From positions 1,922,001-1,986,000 of the forward strand of contig NC_015684.1 in NCBI RefSeq assembly GCF_000218565.1: DNA of 64,000 nt, written 5' to 3'. Every line of letters starts with the position of its first letter. The stretch's first letter is position 1. This stretch comes from Afipia carboxidovorans OM5. GTDB taxonomy: Bacteria; Pseudomonadota; Alphaproteobacteria; Rhizobiales; Xanthobacteraceae. The translations under genes and the position numbers were made by a program. Below the pieces are notes generated by a model. That model made no database searches, had not been told where the DNA came from, and saw only the letters and a list, made by a program, of their open reading frames with translations. This document shows, piece by piece, positions 18,700 through 27,318 of the stretch.

Positions 18700-19410
18700 T
18701 TAGTAGCGGGCCACAACCGGACCACCCCAATTGAAGTGGTAGTTGATGCCAGCCTTCACAGTGTGAAGGTCGTCGCGGTAGCTGACCGTGCTCGGCAGCG
18801 TGCCGAAGGTGAGCGCGGTGCGGTCGAAGTCGTAGTACTGGTACTCGATCTTCGCCGACCAGGCCGGAGCGAACATGTACTCGAGGCCCGCACCGACGGT
18901 GTAGCCGGTGGTGTCGCGGCTGACCAGGAACGGCGTGGTGGCAGCAATACCGCCGTTGTCGCGGAACGCGACACCGCCCTTGGCGTAGATCATGCCAGGA
19001 CCCCAGGTGTAGCCGAGACGGCCGGTGACCGAAGCCAGCCAGTCGTTCTTGACGCGGATGCCGTCAAAGCCATCCGTGAAGGTGTAGCGGTTGTTCGACA
19101 GGCCGTTGAACTCACCCTCGATGCCGAGCACCCAGTTCGGCGAGAACTGGTAGTTGGCGCCGAGCACGCCGCCGCCGAGGAACGAGGAGTCGTCACGGTT
19201 ACCGGTCACGAGCGGATCGTCAGTGACGAAGCCGCTGCTGCCCTGGAAGGCACCGCCAACCTGAGCACCGATGTAGAGGCCGGTCCAGTTGTAGATCGGC
19301 GCGACCGGAGCCGGCGGAGCCTTCGTATAGGGCCGTGCCGCCAGGTCCGCAGCAAACACTGACGTCGAGCTCAGGGCCACAACCGCTGCTGCAACGAGAA
19401 TTTTGTTCAT
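18700..19410 (-). CDS. Outer-membrane beta-barrel protein, Omp25/porin-like family
   Basis: The 236-residue product has a signal peptide (MNKILVAAAVVAL... SVFA) and an eight-strand-type barrel with 'YNWTGLYIGAQVGGAF' at the mature start and alternating aromatic strands to a C-terminal tyrosine. Relatives are abundant outer-membrane proteins of Rhizobiales. ATG 19410 is chosen because GGAG lies nine bases upstream; the in-frame ATG at 19419 abuts that site. A strong terminator follows. Confidence 0.93.
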   Translation of the reverse strand: MNKILVAAAVVALSSTSVFAADLAARPYTKAPPAPVAPIYNWTGLYIGAQVGGAFQGSSGFVTDDPLVTGNRDDSSFLGGGVLGANYQFSPNWVLGIEGEFNGLSNNRYTFTDGFDGIRVKNDWLASVTGRLGYTWGPGMIYAKGGVAFRDNGGIAATTPFLVSRDTTGYTVGAGLEYMFAPAWSAKIEYQYYDFDRTALTFGTLPSTVSYRDDLHTVKAGINYHFNWGGPVVARY

Positions 19411-19881
19411 GTTCTTCATCTCCAAAAACCGCGCCCCAAGTTTTGGTCCCGAGCCCGCGGAGGTGTTCAATTGCGTTCGCTTGTGGGTCACGCACCGGAA
19501 TACGAATTCCTTGATGCCCCGACGTATAACTCGGATTCCGCGAAAAAGCCGTGTCGCAAATATCACAGTGGAAAGTGAAGTTGGGCGGATGCGAAGTTCC
19601 ATTTAACGAACTGGAAACGCTAATTATTCCCCAATTCTGGTTCCATCAAATCTGATCACGAATGTGTTACTTATTGCGCTGCGGGAAAACCCGTAGCGCA
19701 ACGTACGCTTGTAGTGAACAAAAAGAGTACATATAACGTCTGCCATAAACCCGGCCGCGGACTATGGTCCGGTATCGTGTGGATAACGGCACGGGCCGGC
19801 ATTGCGGCGTTTCGGTCCGTCCCCGACTAGGCTTAGGTGCCGGGCGGGCGCAGGATTGGCGCCTCAGGTGGAGAGGAAGAG
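19411..19881. other. Divergent regulatory region between omp and ssb
   Basis: About 470 bases hold the leaders of two divergent genes. The right half contains the LexA-like ssb promoter at 19709-19737. The middle, 19600-19740, is more AT-rich. I did not find a supported promoter for the outer-membrane gene, whose leader may be long. No gene is seen. Confidence 0.55.
19709..19737 (+). promoter_or_regulatory. ssb promoter with an embedded LexA-like (SOS) box
   Basis: TTGTAG (19709-19714) and TATAAC (19732-19737) are 17 bases apart. Exactly between them is GAAC-N7-GTAC (19716-19730), one mismatch from the alphaproteobacterial LexA site GAAC-N7-GAAC. Binding there would block RNA polymerase. Transcription would start near 19744, about 138 bases before the ssb ATG. 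Confidence 0.6.
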
Positions 19882-20364
19882 ATGGCAGGCAGCGTCAACA
19901 AGGTCATTCTGGTGGGCAATCTCGGGGCAGACCCGGATGTCCGGCGTACCCAGGACGGGCGGCCGATCGTCAACCTCAGCATCGCGACCTCCGACACCTG
20001 GCGCGACAAGGCGACCGGCGAGCGCAAGGAAAAGACCGAGTGGCACCGGGTCGTCATTTTCAATGAAGGTCTGTGCAGGGTCGCCGAGCAGTACCTGAAG
20101 AAGGGCGCCAAGGTTTACATTGAAGGCGCGCTGCAGACCCGGAAGTGGCAGGACAAGGACGGTAAGGACAAGTATTCCACCGAGGTCGTGCTGCAGGGCT
20201 TCAACTCGACGCTGACGATGCTCGACGGCCGCAGCGGAGGCGGCGGTGGCTCCTTCGCCGGCGATGATGCTGGCTCCTCGTTCGGCTCCAGCGGCTCCTC
20301 CCAGCGCCGCTCGCTTCCGCCGTCAGGTGGCCGCGACGACATGAACGACGACATTCCGTTCTAA
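19882..20364 (+). CDS. ssb: Single-stranded DNA-binding protein
   Basis: SSB coats single-stranded DNA in replication and repair. The 160-residue product has the OB fold from 'VNKVILVGNLGADPD' to about residue 112, a Gly/Ser-rich linker, and the acidic tip DDIPF that recruits partner proteins. ATG 19882 follows GGAGAGGAAG. A 15-residue longer frame is less likely. Its promoter carries an SOS-like box, so it is probably induced by DNA damage. Confidence 0.97.
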   Translation: MAGSVNKVILVGNLGADPDVRRTQDGRPIVNLSIATSDTWRDKATGERKEKTEWHRVVIFNEGLCRVAEQYLKKGAKVYIEGALQTRKWQDKDGKDKYSTEVVLQGFNSTLTMLDGRSGGGGGSFAGDDAGSSFGSSGSSQRRSLPPSGGRDDMNDDIPF

Positions 20365-20384
20365 AGAGACATTTCCGAACAGCT

Positions 20385-21008
20385 TTAACCGAAGGCGGCT
20401 CGGCCGCCGTCGATAACGAACTGCACGGCGAGGGCGGCCAGCACCACGCCGAGCAGCCGTGACAGCACGATATTGCCGGTGACACCGAGAAAGCGTGCGA
20501 CGCTGCCTGCAAACAGGAATGCCACAGCACAGGCCGCTGCGATCACGATGATGATCGCCACCAGCGCGGCAAGCGACACGGCACTGCCGCCGCCTTGCCC
20601 GGCGAGCAGCAGCGTCGCGGTGATGGCGCCGGGGCCGGCGATCAACGGGATCGCGAGCGGAAAGGCGGCGATGTTGCGGACATGCTCCTCGATCGCCTGT
20701 TCGGCCTGACGCGCCTCGCGTGTCGGGCGGATGCCGAGCACCATCTCGAAGGCGATGAAGAACAGCAGGACGCCGCCGGAAATGCGAAAAGCCGGCAGGC
20801 CGATGCCAAGCCGCGTCAGCAGCCAGTTTCCGCCGAGTGCAGTTCCGATCAGGATGAGCGCTGCGATTGCCGCTGCCCGATAGCCGACATTGCGGCGCGT
20901 GGCGGCAGGCAGGCCATGCGTGAGCGACAGGAACGCGGGTGCGATCCCGATCGGGTCGACTACCACGAACAGTGTCACCAGTGCATTGAGCGTGAAGTCG
21001 ACAAGCAT
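20385..21008 (-). CDS. MarC-family integral membrane protein
   Basis: A 207-residue protein with six predicted helices and the family motifs 'VVDPIGIAPAFLSL' near the start and 'PLAIPLIAGPGAIT' in the middle. The function of MarC proteins is unresolved; an early link to antibiotic resistance was not upheld. It is convergent with ssb, 20 bases away, and divergent from gyrA. Confidence 0.93.
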   Translation of the reverse strand: MLVDFTLNALVTLFVVVDPIGIAPAFLSLTHGLPAATRRNVGYRAAAIAALILIGTALGGNWLLTRLGIGLPAFRISGGVLLFFIAFEMVLGIRPTREARQAEQAIEEHVRNIAAFPLAIPLIAGPGAITATLLLAGQGGGSAVSLAALVAIIIVIAAACAVAFLFAGSVARFLGVTGNIVLSRLLGVVLAALAVQFVIDGGRAAFG

Positions 21009-21228
21009 GGTCTCTCCGCAAAGCCCGTTTGTTTGGCGCTGCTACGGCTGACGTGCGGCACCGTATGAGGTCGTTCAACTCCCGTTTTTCGACTGTCCGA
21101 GGCGTGGATTCGGAGCTATCGGAGCCGATTTGGCAAGGTCGTTCAATCATAGCCGGATGAGCGCCTGAAGCGCCTTCTAACCCTATGATATAACGCCTTT
21201 ATTTATCGCCTCAGAAAGCTCGAAACGA

Positions 21229-21258
21229 TTGGCGGCAAACCCCGATTCAGCCTATATA
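21229..21258 (+). promoter_or_regulatory. Candidate gyrA promoter
   Basis: TTGGCG (21229-21234) and TATATA (21253-21258), spaced by 18 bases, would start transcription near 21265, about 26 bases before the gyrA start codon. Confidence 0.5.
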
Positions 21259-21290
21259 GGCATGGCATTTCGCACCTCAGGATTCGCACT

Positions 21291-24008
21291 TTGACCGACC
21301 CGAAAGATCCGACGGAGAGCGGCTCCGGCCCCGTCGATATCAAACCCGTTTCCATTTCCGATGAAATGAAGCGCTCGTATCTCGATTACGCGATGAGCGT
21401 GATCGTGTCGCGCGCGCTGCCCGATGCGCGCGACGGCCTGAAGCCGGTGCATCGACGCATTCTCTACGGCATGTACGAGAACGGTTTTGAGTGGAACAAG
21501 CCGTACCGGAAGTCGGCGCGTACGGTCGGCGACGTCATCGGTAAGTATCATCCGCACGGCGACCAGTCGGTCTACGACGCCTTGGTGCGTATGGCGCAGG
21601 ACTTTTCAATGCGCGTGCCGCTGATCGATGGTCAGGGCAATTTCGGCTCGGTCGATGGCGATATGCCGGCGGCAATGCGTTACACCGAGTCGCGTCTGCA
21701 GAAGATCGCGCATTCGCTGCTCGACGATATCGACAAGGACACCGTCGACTTCCAGCCGAACTACGACGCCTCCGAGCGCGAGCCGAAGGTGCTGCCGGCA
21801 AAGTTTCCGAACTTGCTGGTCAACGGCGCGGGCGGCATCGCTGTCGGCATGGCGACCAACATTCCGCCGCATAATCTCGGCGAGGTGATCGACGCCTGCA
21901 TCGCACTGATCGACAATCCAGCGCTCGGCATCGACGATCTGATCAACATCGTGCCGGGACCGGATTTTCCGACCGGCGGCATCATTCTCGGACGCCAGGG
22001 CATCCGTTCGGCCTATCATCTCGGCCGCGGCTCGATCGTGATGCGCGGCAAGGTTTCGATCGAGACCATCCGCAAGGATCGCGAAGCGATCGTCGTTTCC
22101 GAAATTCCCTATCAGGTGAACAAGGCGACGATGGTCGAGCGCATTGCCGAGCTCGTGCGCGATAAGAAGATCGAAGGCGTCTCCGACCTGCGCGACGAGT
22201 CCGACCGCGAGGGCTATCGCGTCGTCGTCGAGTTGAAGCGCGACGCGGTGCCGGACGTGGTGCTGAACCAGCTCTACAAGTTCACGCCGTTGCAGACGAG
22301 CTTCGGCGCCAACATGGTGGCGCTCGACGGCGGCCGGCCGCAGGTGATGAACCTCAAGGACCTACTGACGGTGTTCGTCGCCTTCCGCGAAAACGTCGTA
22401 TCGCGGCGCACGAAATTCCTGCTCAACAAGGCGCGAGACCGTGCCCACATCTTGGTCGGCCTCGCGATTGCCGTTGCCAATATCGACGAAGTGATCCGCG
22501 TGATCCGTACGTCGCCCGATCCGGCGACCGCACGCGATACACTGATGTCGCGCGACTGGCCTGCGCGTGACGTCGAAACCATGATGATGTTGATCGATGA
22601 TCCGCGCCATCGCATTGCCGAGGACGGCACGGCGCGGCTGTCGATGGAGCAGGCGAAGGCGATCCTCGATCTGCGTCTGCAGCGCCTCACCGCGCTGGGT
22701 CGCGACGAGATTTCCGAAGAGCTCGACAAGCTCGCGGTCGAGATTGCCGACTATCTCGACATCCTGCGCTCGCGCGCCCGTGTGCAGGACATCGTCCGCA
22801 ATGAACTCAACGCGATCAAGGAAGAGTTCGCGACGCCGCGGCGCACGATGATTATCGATCAGGAAGGCGAGGTCGAGGACGAGGACCTGATCCAGCGCGA
22901 GGATATGGTCGTCACCGTGTCGCACGCGGGTTACGTCAAGCGCGTGCCGCTTTCGACCTATCGCGCGCAGAAGCGTGGCGGCAAGGGTCGTTCCGGCATG
23001 CAGACCCGCGAGGAGGATTTCGTCGCGCGGCTGTTCGTGGCCTCGACCCATACGCCAGTGCTGTTCTTCTCCTCGCGCGGACAGGTCTACAAGGAAAAGG
23101 TCTGGCGGCTGCCGATGGCGGCGCCGAGCGCGCGCGGTAAGGCACTCATCAACATTCTGCCGATGGAGCAGGGCGAGCGCATCACCACCATCATGCCGCT
23201 GCCGGAGGATGAGTCCTCATGGGGCGAGCTCGATGTGATGTTCGCCACCACCGGCGGCAATGTCCGCCGCAACAAGCTGTCGGATTTCGTCGATGTGCGT
23301 CGCTCCGGCATCATCGCGATGAAGCTCGGCGAGGGCGAGGCCATTGTTGACGTGCAGATCTGCAAGGAGAACGACGACGTCCTGCTCACCGCCGCAGGCG
23401 GGCAGTGCATTCGCTTCCCCATCACCGATGTCCGCGTATTCCAGGGTCGCACCTCGATGGGTGTGCGCGGTATCACGCTTGGCGAGGGTGACAGGCTGAT
23501 CTCGCTCACCATTCTGCGCCATATGGATGTTAGTGCCGATGAGCGCGCGGCGTATCTGCGCCGTGCCAATGCGGTACGCCGTGGCGGCGCGGATGACGAG
23601 GCGGGGACCGACCACGAGGAAGCCACCGGTGCGATCGAACTCGGCGAGCAGCGCTATGTCGAGATGTCGGCAAACGAACAGTTCGTGCTGACCATCAGCG
23701 AGAACGGCTACGGCAAACGCTCGTCGTCCTACGAATACCGGACCACGGGACGCGGCGGCAAAGGCATCGTCGCGATGTCGGTCAATGACCGGAACGGCAA
23801 GCTCATTGGCTCCTTCCCGGTCGATGACAGTGACCAGATCATGCTCGTCACCGACAAGGGCCAGCTTATCCGCTGTCCGGTCGAGGACATCCGCATCGTC
23901 GGCCGCTCGACGCAGGGCGTGACCGTCTTCAATACGGCGGATGACGAACGCGTGGTCTCGGTCGAACGCCTCACCGACGAGGGCGAACATCCCTCCGACG
24001 AGGAGTAG
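21291..24008 (+). CDS. gyrA: DNA gyrase subunit A, TTG start
   Basis: GyrA cuts and rejoins DNA in the gyrase tetramer that introduces negative supercoils. The 905-residue product has the catalytic Tyr131 (MRYTES), the helix with 'YHPHGDQSVYDALVRMAQ', and a C-terminal beta-pinwheel with the GyrA box-like 'QKRGGKG'. The position equivalent to E. coli Ser83 is Gln92, while Asp87 is kept as Asp96. The TTG start follows AGGA by about eight bases. It is monocistronic; the next gene is convergent. Confidence 0.97.
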   Translation: MTDPKDPTESGSGPVDIKPVSISDEMKRSYLDYAMSVIVSRALPDARDGLKPVHRRILYGMYENGFEWNKPYRKSARTVGDVIGKYHPHGDQSVYDALVRMAQDFSMRVPLIDGQGNFGSVDGDMPAAMRYTESRLQKIAHSLLDDIDKDTVDFQPNYDASEREPKVLPAKFPNLLVNGAGGIAVGMATNIPPHNLGEVIDACIALIDNPALGIDDLINIVPGPDFPTGGIILGRQGIRSAYHLGRGSIVMRGKVSIETIRKDREAIVVSEIPYQVNKATMVERIAELVRDKKIEGVSDLRDESDREGYRVVVELKRDAVPDVVLNQLYKFTPLQTSFGANMVALDGGRPQVMNLKDLLTVFVAFRENVVSRRTKFLLNKARDRAHILVGLAIAVANIDEVIRVIRTSPDPATARDTLMSRDWPARDVETMMMLIDDPRHRIAEDGTARLSMEQAKAILDLRLQRLTALGRDEISEELDKLAVEIADYLDILRSRARVQDIVRNELNAIKEEFATPRRTMIIDQEGEVEDEDLIQREDMVVTVSHAGYVKRVPLSTYRAQKRGGKGRSGMQTREEDFVARLFVASTHTPVLFFSSRGQVYKEKVWRLPMAAPSARGKALINILPMEQGERITTIMPLPEDESSWGELDVMFATTGGNVRRNKLSDFVDVRRSGIIAMKLGEGEAIVDVQICKENDDVLLTAAGGQCIRFPITDVRVFQGRTSMGVRGITLGEGDRLISLTILRHMDVSADERAAYLRRANAVRRGGADDEAGTDHEEATGAIELGEQRYVEMSANEQFVLTISENGYGKRSSSYEYRTTGRGGKGIVAMSVNDRNGKLIGSFPVDDSDQIMLVTDKGQLIRCPVEDIRIVGRSTQGVTVFNTADDERVVSVERLTDEGEHPSDEE

Positions 24009-24011
24009 ACC

Positions 24012-24287
24012 TTACCGGGTGCTCACCACCCGGACGTGGACCGAGGCCGGCGCGGGCACCTTGCCGGTGCGCCGCAGGCAGGCCGATGAGATATTCGGCC
24101 AGTCCTGCTCGGCGCAGGCGCGGCTCGTCACCATGAGCTTGTCCCCGCGCGCGAGTGCAGCCGGCTCACTGGCCTCCAGCGAGGGCGCAAAGCCTGGTAG
24201 CAGGGTCAGGGCGAGCGCGGAAAACACCACTAGCGCAAAAGCGGCCATCACCTTCGGTGCCTTGAGAAAATCGGTCTGGACCCGCAT
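24012..24287 (-). CDS. Small hypothetical protein with one membrane segment
   Basis: A 91-residue protein with a hydrophobic segment 'VMAAFALVVFSALALTLLPGF' read as a signal-anchor or signal peptide at residues 13-32, then a short polar domain with two Cys (SRACAEQDW, SSACLRR). I do not recognise the family. ATG 24287 has GGAGG seven bases upstream. Its stop lies three bases from that of gyrA, end to end. Confidence 0.7.
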   Translation of the reverse strand: MRVQTDFLKAPKVMAAFALVVFSALALTLLPGFAPSLEASEPAALARGDKLMVTSRACAEQDWPNISSACLRRTGKVPAPASVHVRVVSTR

Positions 24288-24456
24288 TCTGCGCCTCCCG
24301 CCACGCCTGGCTTTGGGAGATGACGCGGCCCGGTCCAAAAGGTTCGCCGACAATTGGGAGCGGATGCGGAAAAATATCGGTAACCGTAAGGGAACCGGCT
24401 CGCTTGCGGCCTCCCGCCGGGCGGGCTAGGAGGGAAAATCCGGGCTAGGAGAGAAA

Positions 24457-24954
24457 ATGGCTCACGTTGCGCTCTATCCGGGCTCGTTCGATCCCGTCAC
24501 CAACGGTCACGTCGATGTCGTGCGGCAGGCCTGCACGCTGGTGGACCGGCTGATCGTCGCGATCGGTGTCCACCCCGGCAAGGCGCCATTGTTCTCCGTC
24601 GATGAGCGCCGGGCGATGATTGTCGAGGTGTTCTCGCCGCTTGCCGCGACCACGGGCTGTGCCATCGAGTGCGTCACCTTCGACAACCTCACCGTGGCGG
24701 CTGCGGAGAAGTCGGGTGCGACCATCCTGATCCGCGGTCTGCGCGACGGTACCGACCTCGATTACGAGATGCAGATTGCCGGGATGAACCAGACCCTGGT
24801 GCCAAGTGTGCAGACGATCTTTATTCCGGCGTCCCCCACGGTTCGCCCGATCACCGCCACGCTTGTGCGCCAAATTGCCAGCATGGGCGGCGATGTGTCG
24901 GCTTTCGTCCCGAAGGCGGTCGCGGCCCGGCTGAAGGCAAAGTTCTCACAATAG
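24457..24954 (+). CDS. coaD: Phosphopantetheine adenylyltransferase
   Basis: CoaD makes dephospho-CoA from ATP and 4'-phosphopantetheine, the fourth step of coenzyme A synthesis. The 165-residue product has the nucleotidyltransferase motif 'GSFDPVTNGHVD' at the start and 'ILIRGLRDGTDLDYE' in the middle, both typical. AGGAG lies shortly before ATG. It heads a group of co-directional genes (two cyclophilins, queA, tgt), an order common in alphaproteobacteria. Confidence 0.97.
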   Translation: MAHVALYPGSFDPVTNGHVDVVRQACTLVDRLIVAIGVHPGKAPLFSVDERRAMIVEVFSPLAATTGCAIECVTFDNLTVAAAEKSGATILIRGLRDGTDLDYEMQIAGMNQTLVPSVQTIFIPASPTVRPITATLVRQIASMGGDVSAFVPKAVAARLKAKFSQ

Positions 24955-25049
24955 CCTATGCGCGTCGCCGGCCCATGACGGGCGCGTCATCGCATGGGCT
25001 CTCGAACAATCTTTCCATTCCTTTTCCAAATCTCACTTATGGAGTTTCC

Positions 25050-25592
25050 ATGATCAGACTGCTCGCCGTCCTCGGAGCCTTGATGCTGGCGACGCCGGCG
25101 CTCGCGCAGACGCTGCCTGCGAACCTCGACAAGGCGAATGCCATCGTCATCGACACCACCAAGGGCCGCGTCGTGGTGCAGTTGCGCACCGACCTCGCGC
25201 CGCACCACGCCGAGCGCATCAAGCAACTCGCGCGCGAGGGCTATTACAACAACGTCCCGTTCCATCGCGTCATTGATGGCTTCATGGCGCAGACCGGCGA
25301 TGGCGCCAACTTCAACGGCACCGGCGGCTCGAAATATCCGAACCTGAAGGCCGAGTTCTCGAACGTGCCGTATACGCGCGGCGTTGTCGGCATGGCGCGC
25401 TCGGCAAATCCGGATTCGGCGAACTCGCAGTTCTTCATCATGTACAACGACTATCCCTCACTGAACGGCAAATACACCGTGATCGGTCAGGTCGTGTCGG
25501 GCATGGAGAATGTCGACAAGCTCAAGCGCGGCGAGCCGGTGCAGAACCCCGACAAGATGGTCAAGGTGCAGGTCGCATCCGACATCAAGTAA
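25050..25592 (+). CDS. Cyclophilin-type peptidyl-prolyl isomerase, exported
   Basis: The 180-residue product has a signal peptide (MIRLLAVLGALMLATPALAQ) and a short cyclophilin domain with 'PFHRVIDGFMAQTGD' and 'NSQFFIMYND'. It would speed proline isomerisation in the periplasm. GGAG is six bases before ATG 25050. It is closely related to the cytoplasmic copy that follows, a duplication with change of location. Confidence 0.95.
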   Translation: MIRLLAVLGALMLATPALAQTLPANLDKANAIVIDTTKGRVVVQLRTDLAPHHAERIKQLAREGYYNNVPFHRVIDGFMAQTGDGANFNGTGGSKYPNLKAEFSNVPYTRGVVGMARSANPDSANSQFFIMYNDYPSLNGKYTVIGQVVSGMENVDKLKRGEPVQNPDKMVKVQVASDIK

Positions 25593-25652
25593 CCGCTGCC
25601 GGTGCCTCGCGCCGCAGCCTCATCTCTTCAAGTAAGCAGTAAGGACACCATC

Positions 25653-26117
25653 ATGGCTGACAACGACAACACCCTCATCCTCGAAACCACACAGGGCGAG
25701 GTGACCATCGAAATGCGTCCCGACCTTGCGCCGGGCCATGTCGCACGCATCAAGGAGCTGGTGCGGGAAGGTTTCTACGACGGCATCGTCTTCCATCGCG
25801 TCATCGATGGCTTCATGGCGCAGACCGGCTGCCCGCACGGCACCGGCACCGGCGGCTCGGGCCAGAAGCTGAAGGCCGAGTTCAATGCCGAGCCGCATGT
25901 CCGTGGGACGGTGTCGATGGCGCGCGCCGCCAATCCGGATTCCGGCGACAGCCAGTTCTTCATCTGCTTCGACGATGCCCGCTTCCTCGACAAGCAGTAC
26001 ACCGTGTGGGGCAAGGTGACCTCTGGCATGGAGAACGTCGACAAGATCAAGCGCGGCGAGCCGGTGCAGAACCCCGACAAGATCGTCAAAGCGCGTATGG
26101 CGGCCGACGCCGCATAA
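25653..26117 (+). CDS. Cyclophilin-type peptidyl-prolyl isomerase, cytoplasmic
   Basis: A 154-residue cyclophilin without signal peptide, with 'VFHRVIDGFMAQTGCPHG' and 'DSQFFICFDDARFLD', as in PpiB. It catalyses cis-trans isomerisation of prolyl bonds in the cytoplasm. AAGGA precedes ATG 25653. It shares the end 'KRGEPVQNPDK' with the exported copy 60 bases upstream. Confidence 0.95.
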   Translation: MADNDNTLILETTQGEVTIEMRPDLAPGHVARIKELVREGFYDGIVFHRVIDGFMAQTGCPHGTGTGGSGQKLKAEFNAEPHVRGTVSMARAANPDSGDSQFFICFDDARFLDKQYTVWGKVTSGMENVDKIKRGEPVQNPDKIVKARMAADAA

Positions 26118-26232
26118 GCCGGCGCTTCGCTCAAGCATTTGCGTCCCATGCCCGGCCTTGCGCCGGGCATGGTCGTTTAAAGACCAACATTGCCGTTGCC
26201 CGGGCGCGGCAGGCCGGTCATAACGGGCCGTC

Positions 26233-27318
26233 ATGCGTACCGACCTTTTCGATTTCGACCTTCCCCCCGAATGCATTGCCTTGCGCCCGGCTGAGCCGCG
26301 CGACAGCGCGCGACTTCTTCTGGTGCGGCCTAATGTGGGCGTCGAGGACCACAGCGTGCGGGATCTGCCGGGCCTGCTTGCGCCCGGCGATCAGATCGTC
26401 GTCAACGATACCAAGGTGATCGCCGCACAGCTTTCGGGGCGACGGATCGGCGGCACCAGCGAGCCGCATATCGACGTCACGCTGATCAAGCGCATCGATG
26501 GCTCGCGCTGGCAGGCGCTGGTGCGGCCGGCACGCAAGCTTTCGGAAGGCGATGTACTTCGCTTCGGCAATGAGGGGCGGGTGTGCCTTCTCGGCAATCT
26601 CGATGCCAGCGTCGAGGCCAAGGGCGAGGCGGGCGAGGTGACGCTCGCGTTTGCGTTTCACGGCCCGGTGCTCGATCAGGCGATTGCCGATCTTGGTGCG
26701 CCGCCGCTGCCGCCCTATATCGCCTCGCGCCGTGCGCCCGACGACAAGGACGTCGGCGACTATCAGACGATGTTCGCAAAGAACGAGGGAGCGGTCGCTG
26801 CGCCGACGGCGGGCCTGCATTTCACGCCCGCGCTCGAGGCAGCGCTGGCTGCGCGCGGCATCGGCATCCAGCGTCTGACGCTGCATGTCGGCGCGGGCAC
26901 CTTCCTGCCGGTGAAGGCAGACGATACCGACGACCACAAGATGCATTCGGAGTGGGGCACCGTCTCTGAGGAAACGGCGAAGACGCTAAACGAGGCCCGC
27001 GCCAAGGGCGGCCGCGTCGTCGCTGTCGGCTCGACCTCGATGCGGCTTCTGGAAAGCGCTGCGACGGAGGACGGCATCATCCAACCGTTCACGGGAGAGA
27101 CTGCGATCTTCATCACGCCTGGCTATAAGTTTCGCGCGGTCGATGTGATGATGACGAATTTTCATCTGCCGCGTTCGACGCTGTTCATGCTGGTGTCGGC
27201 CTTCAGCGGGCTCGATACGATGCGCGCGGCTTATGCGCATGCCATTGCGAAGGGCTATCGCTTTTATTCGTATGGCGACGCCTGCCTTCTGTTCCGCAAT
27301 GCGGGCGCGGCTTCATGA
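26233..27318 (+). CDS. queA: S-adenosylmethionine:tRNA ribosyltransferase-isomerase
   Basis: QueA transfers the ribosyl part of S-adenosylmethionine to 7-aminomethyl-7-deazaguanine in tRNA, forming epoxyqueuosine. The 361-residue product has 'MRTDLFDFDLPPECIA' at the start, 'APTAGLHFT', and the C-terminal 'MTNFHLPRSTLFMLVSAF', all family marks. Its stop overlaps the tgt start by four bases, so the two queuosine genes are translationally coupled. Confidence 0.97.
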   Translation: MRTDLFDFDLPPECIALRPAEPRDSARLLLVRPNVGVEDHSVRDLPGLLAPGDQIVVNDTKVIAAQLSGRRIGGTSEPHIDVTLIKRIDGSRWQALVRPARKLSEGDVLRFGNEGRVCLLGNLDASVEAKGEAGEVTLAFAFHGPVLDQAIADLGAPPLPPYIASRRAPDDKDVGDYQTMFAKNEGAVAAPTAGLHFTPALEAALAARGIGIQRLTLHVGAGTFLPVKADDTDDHKMHSEWGTVSEETAKTLNEARAKGGRVVAVGSTSMRLLESAATEDGIIQPFTGETAIFITPGYKFRAVDVMMTNFHLPRSTLFMLVSAFSGLDTMRAAYAHAIAKGYRFYSYGDACLLFRNAGAAS

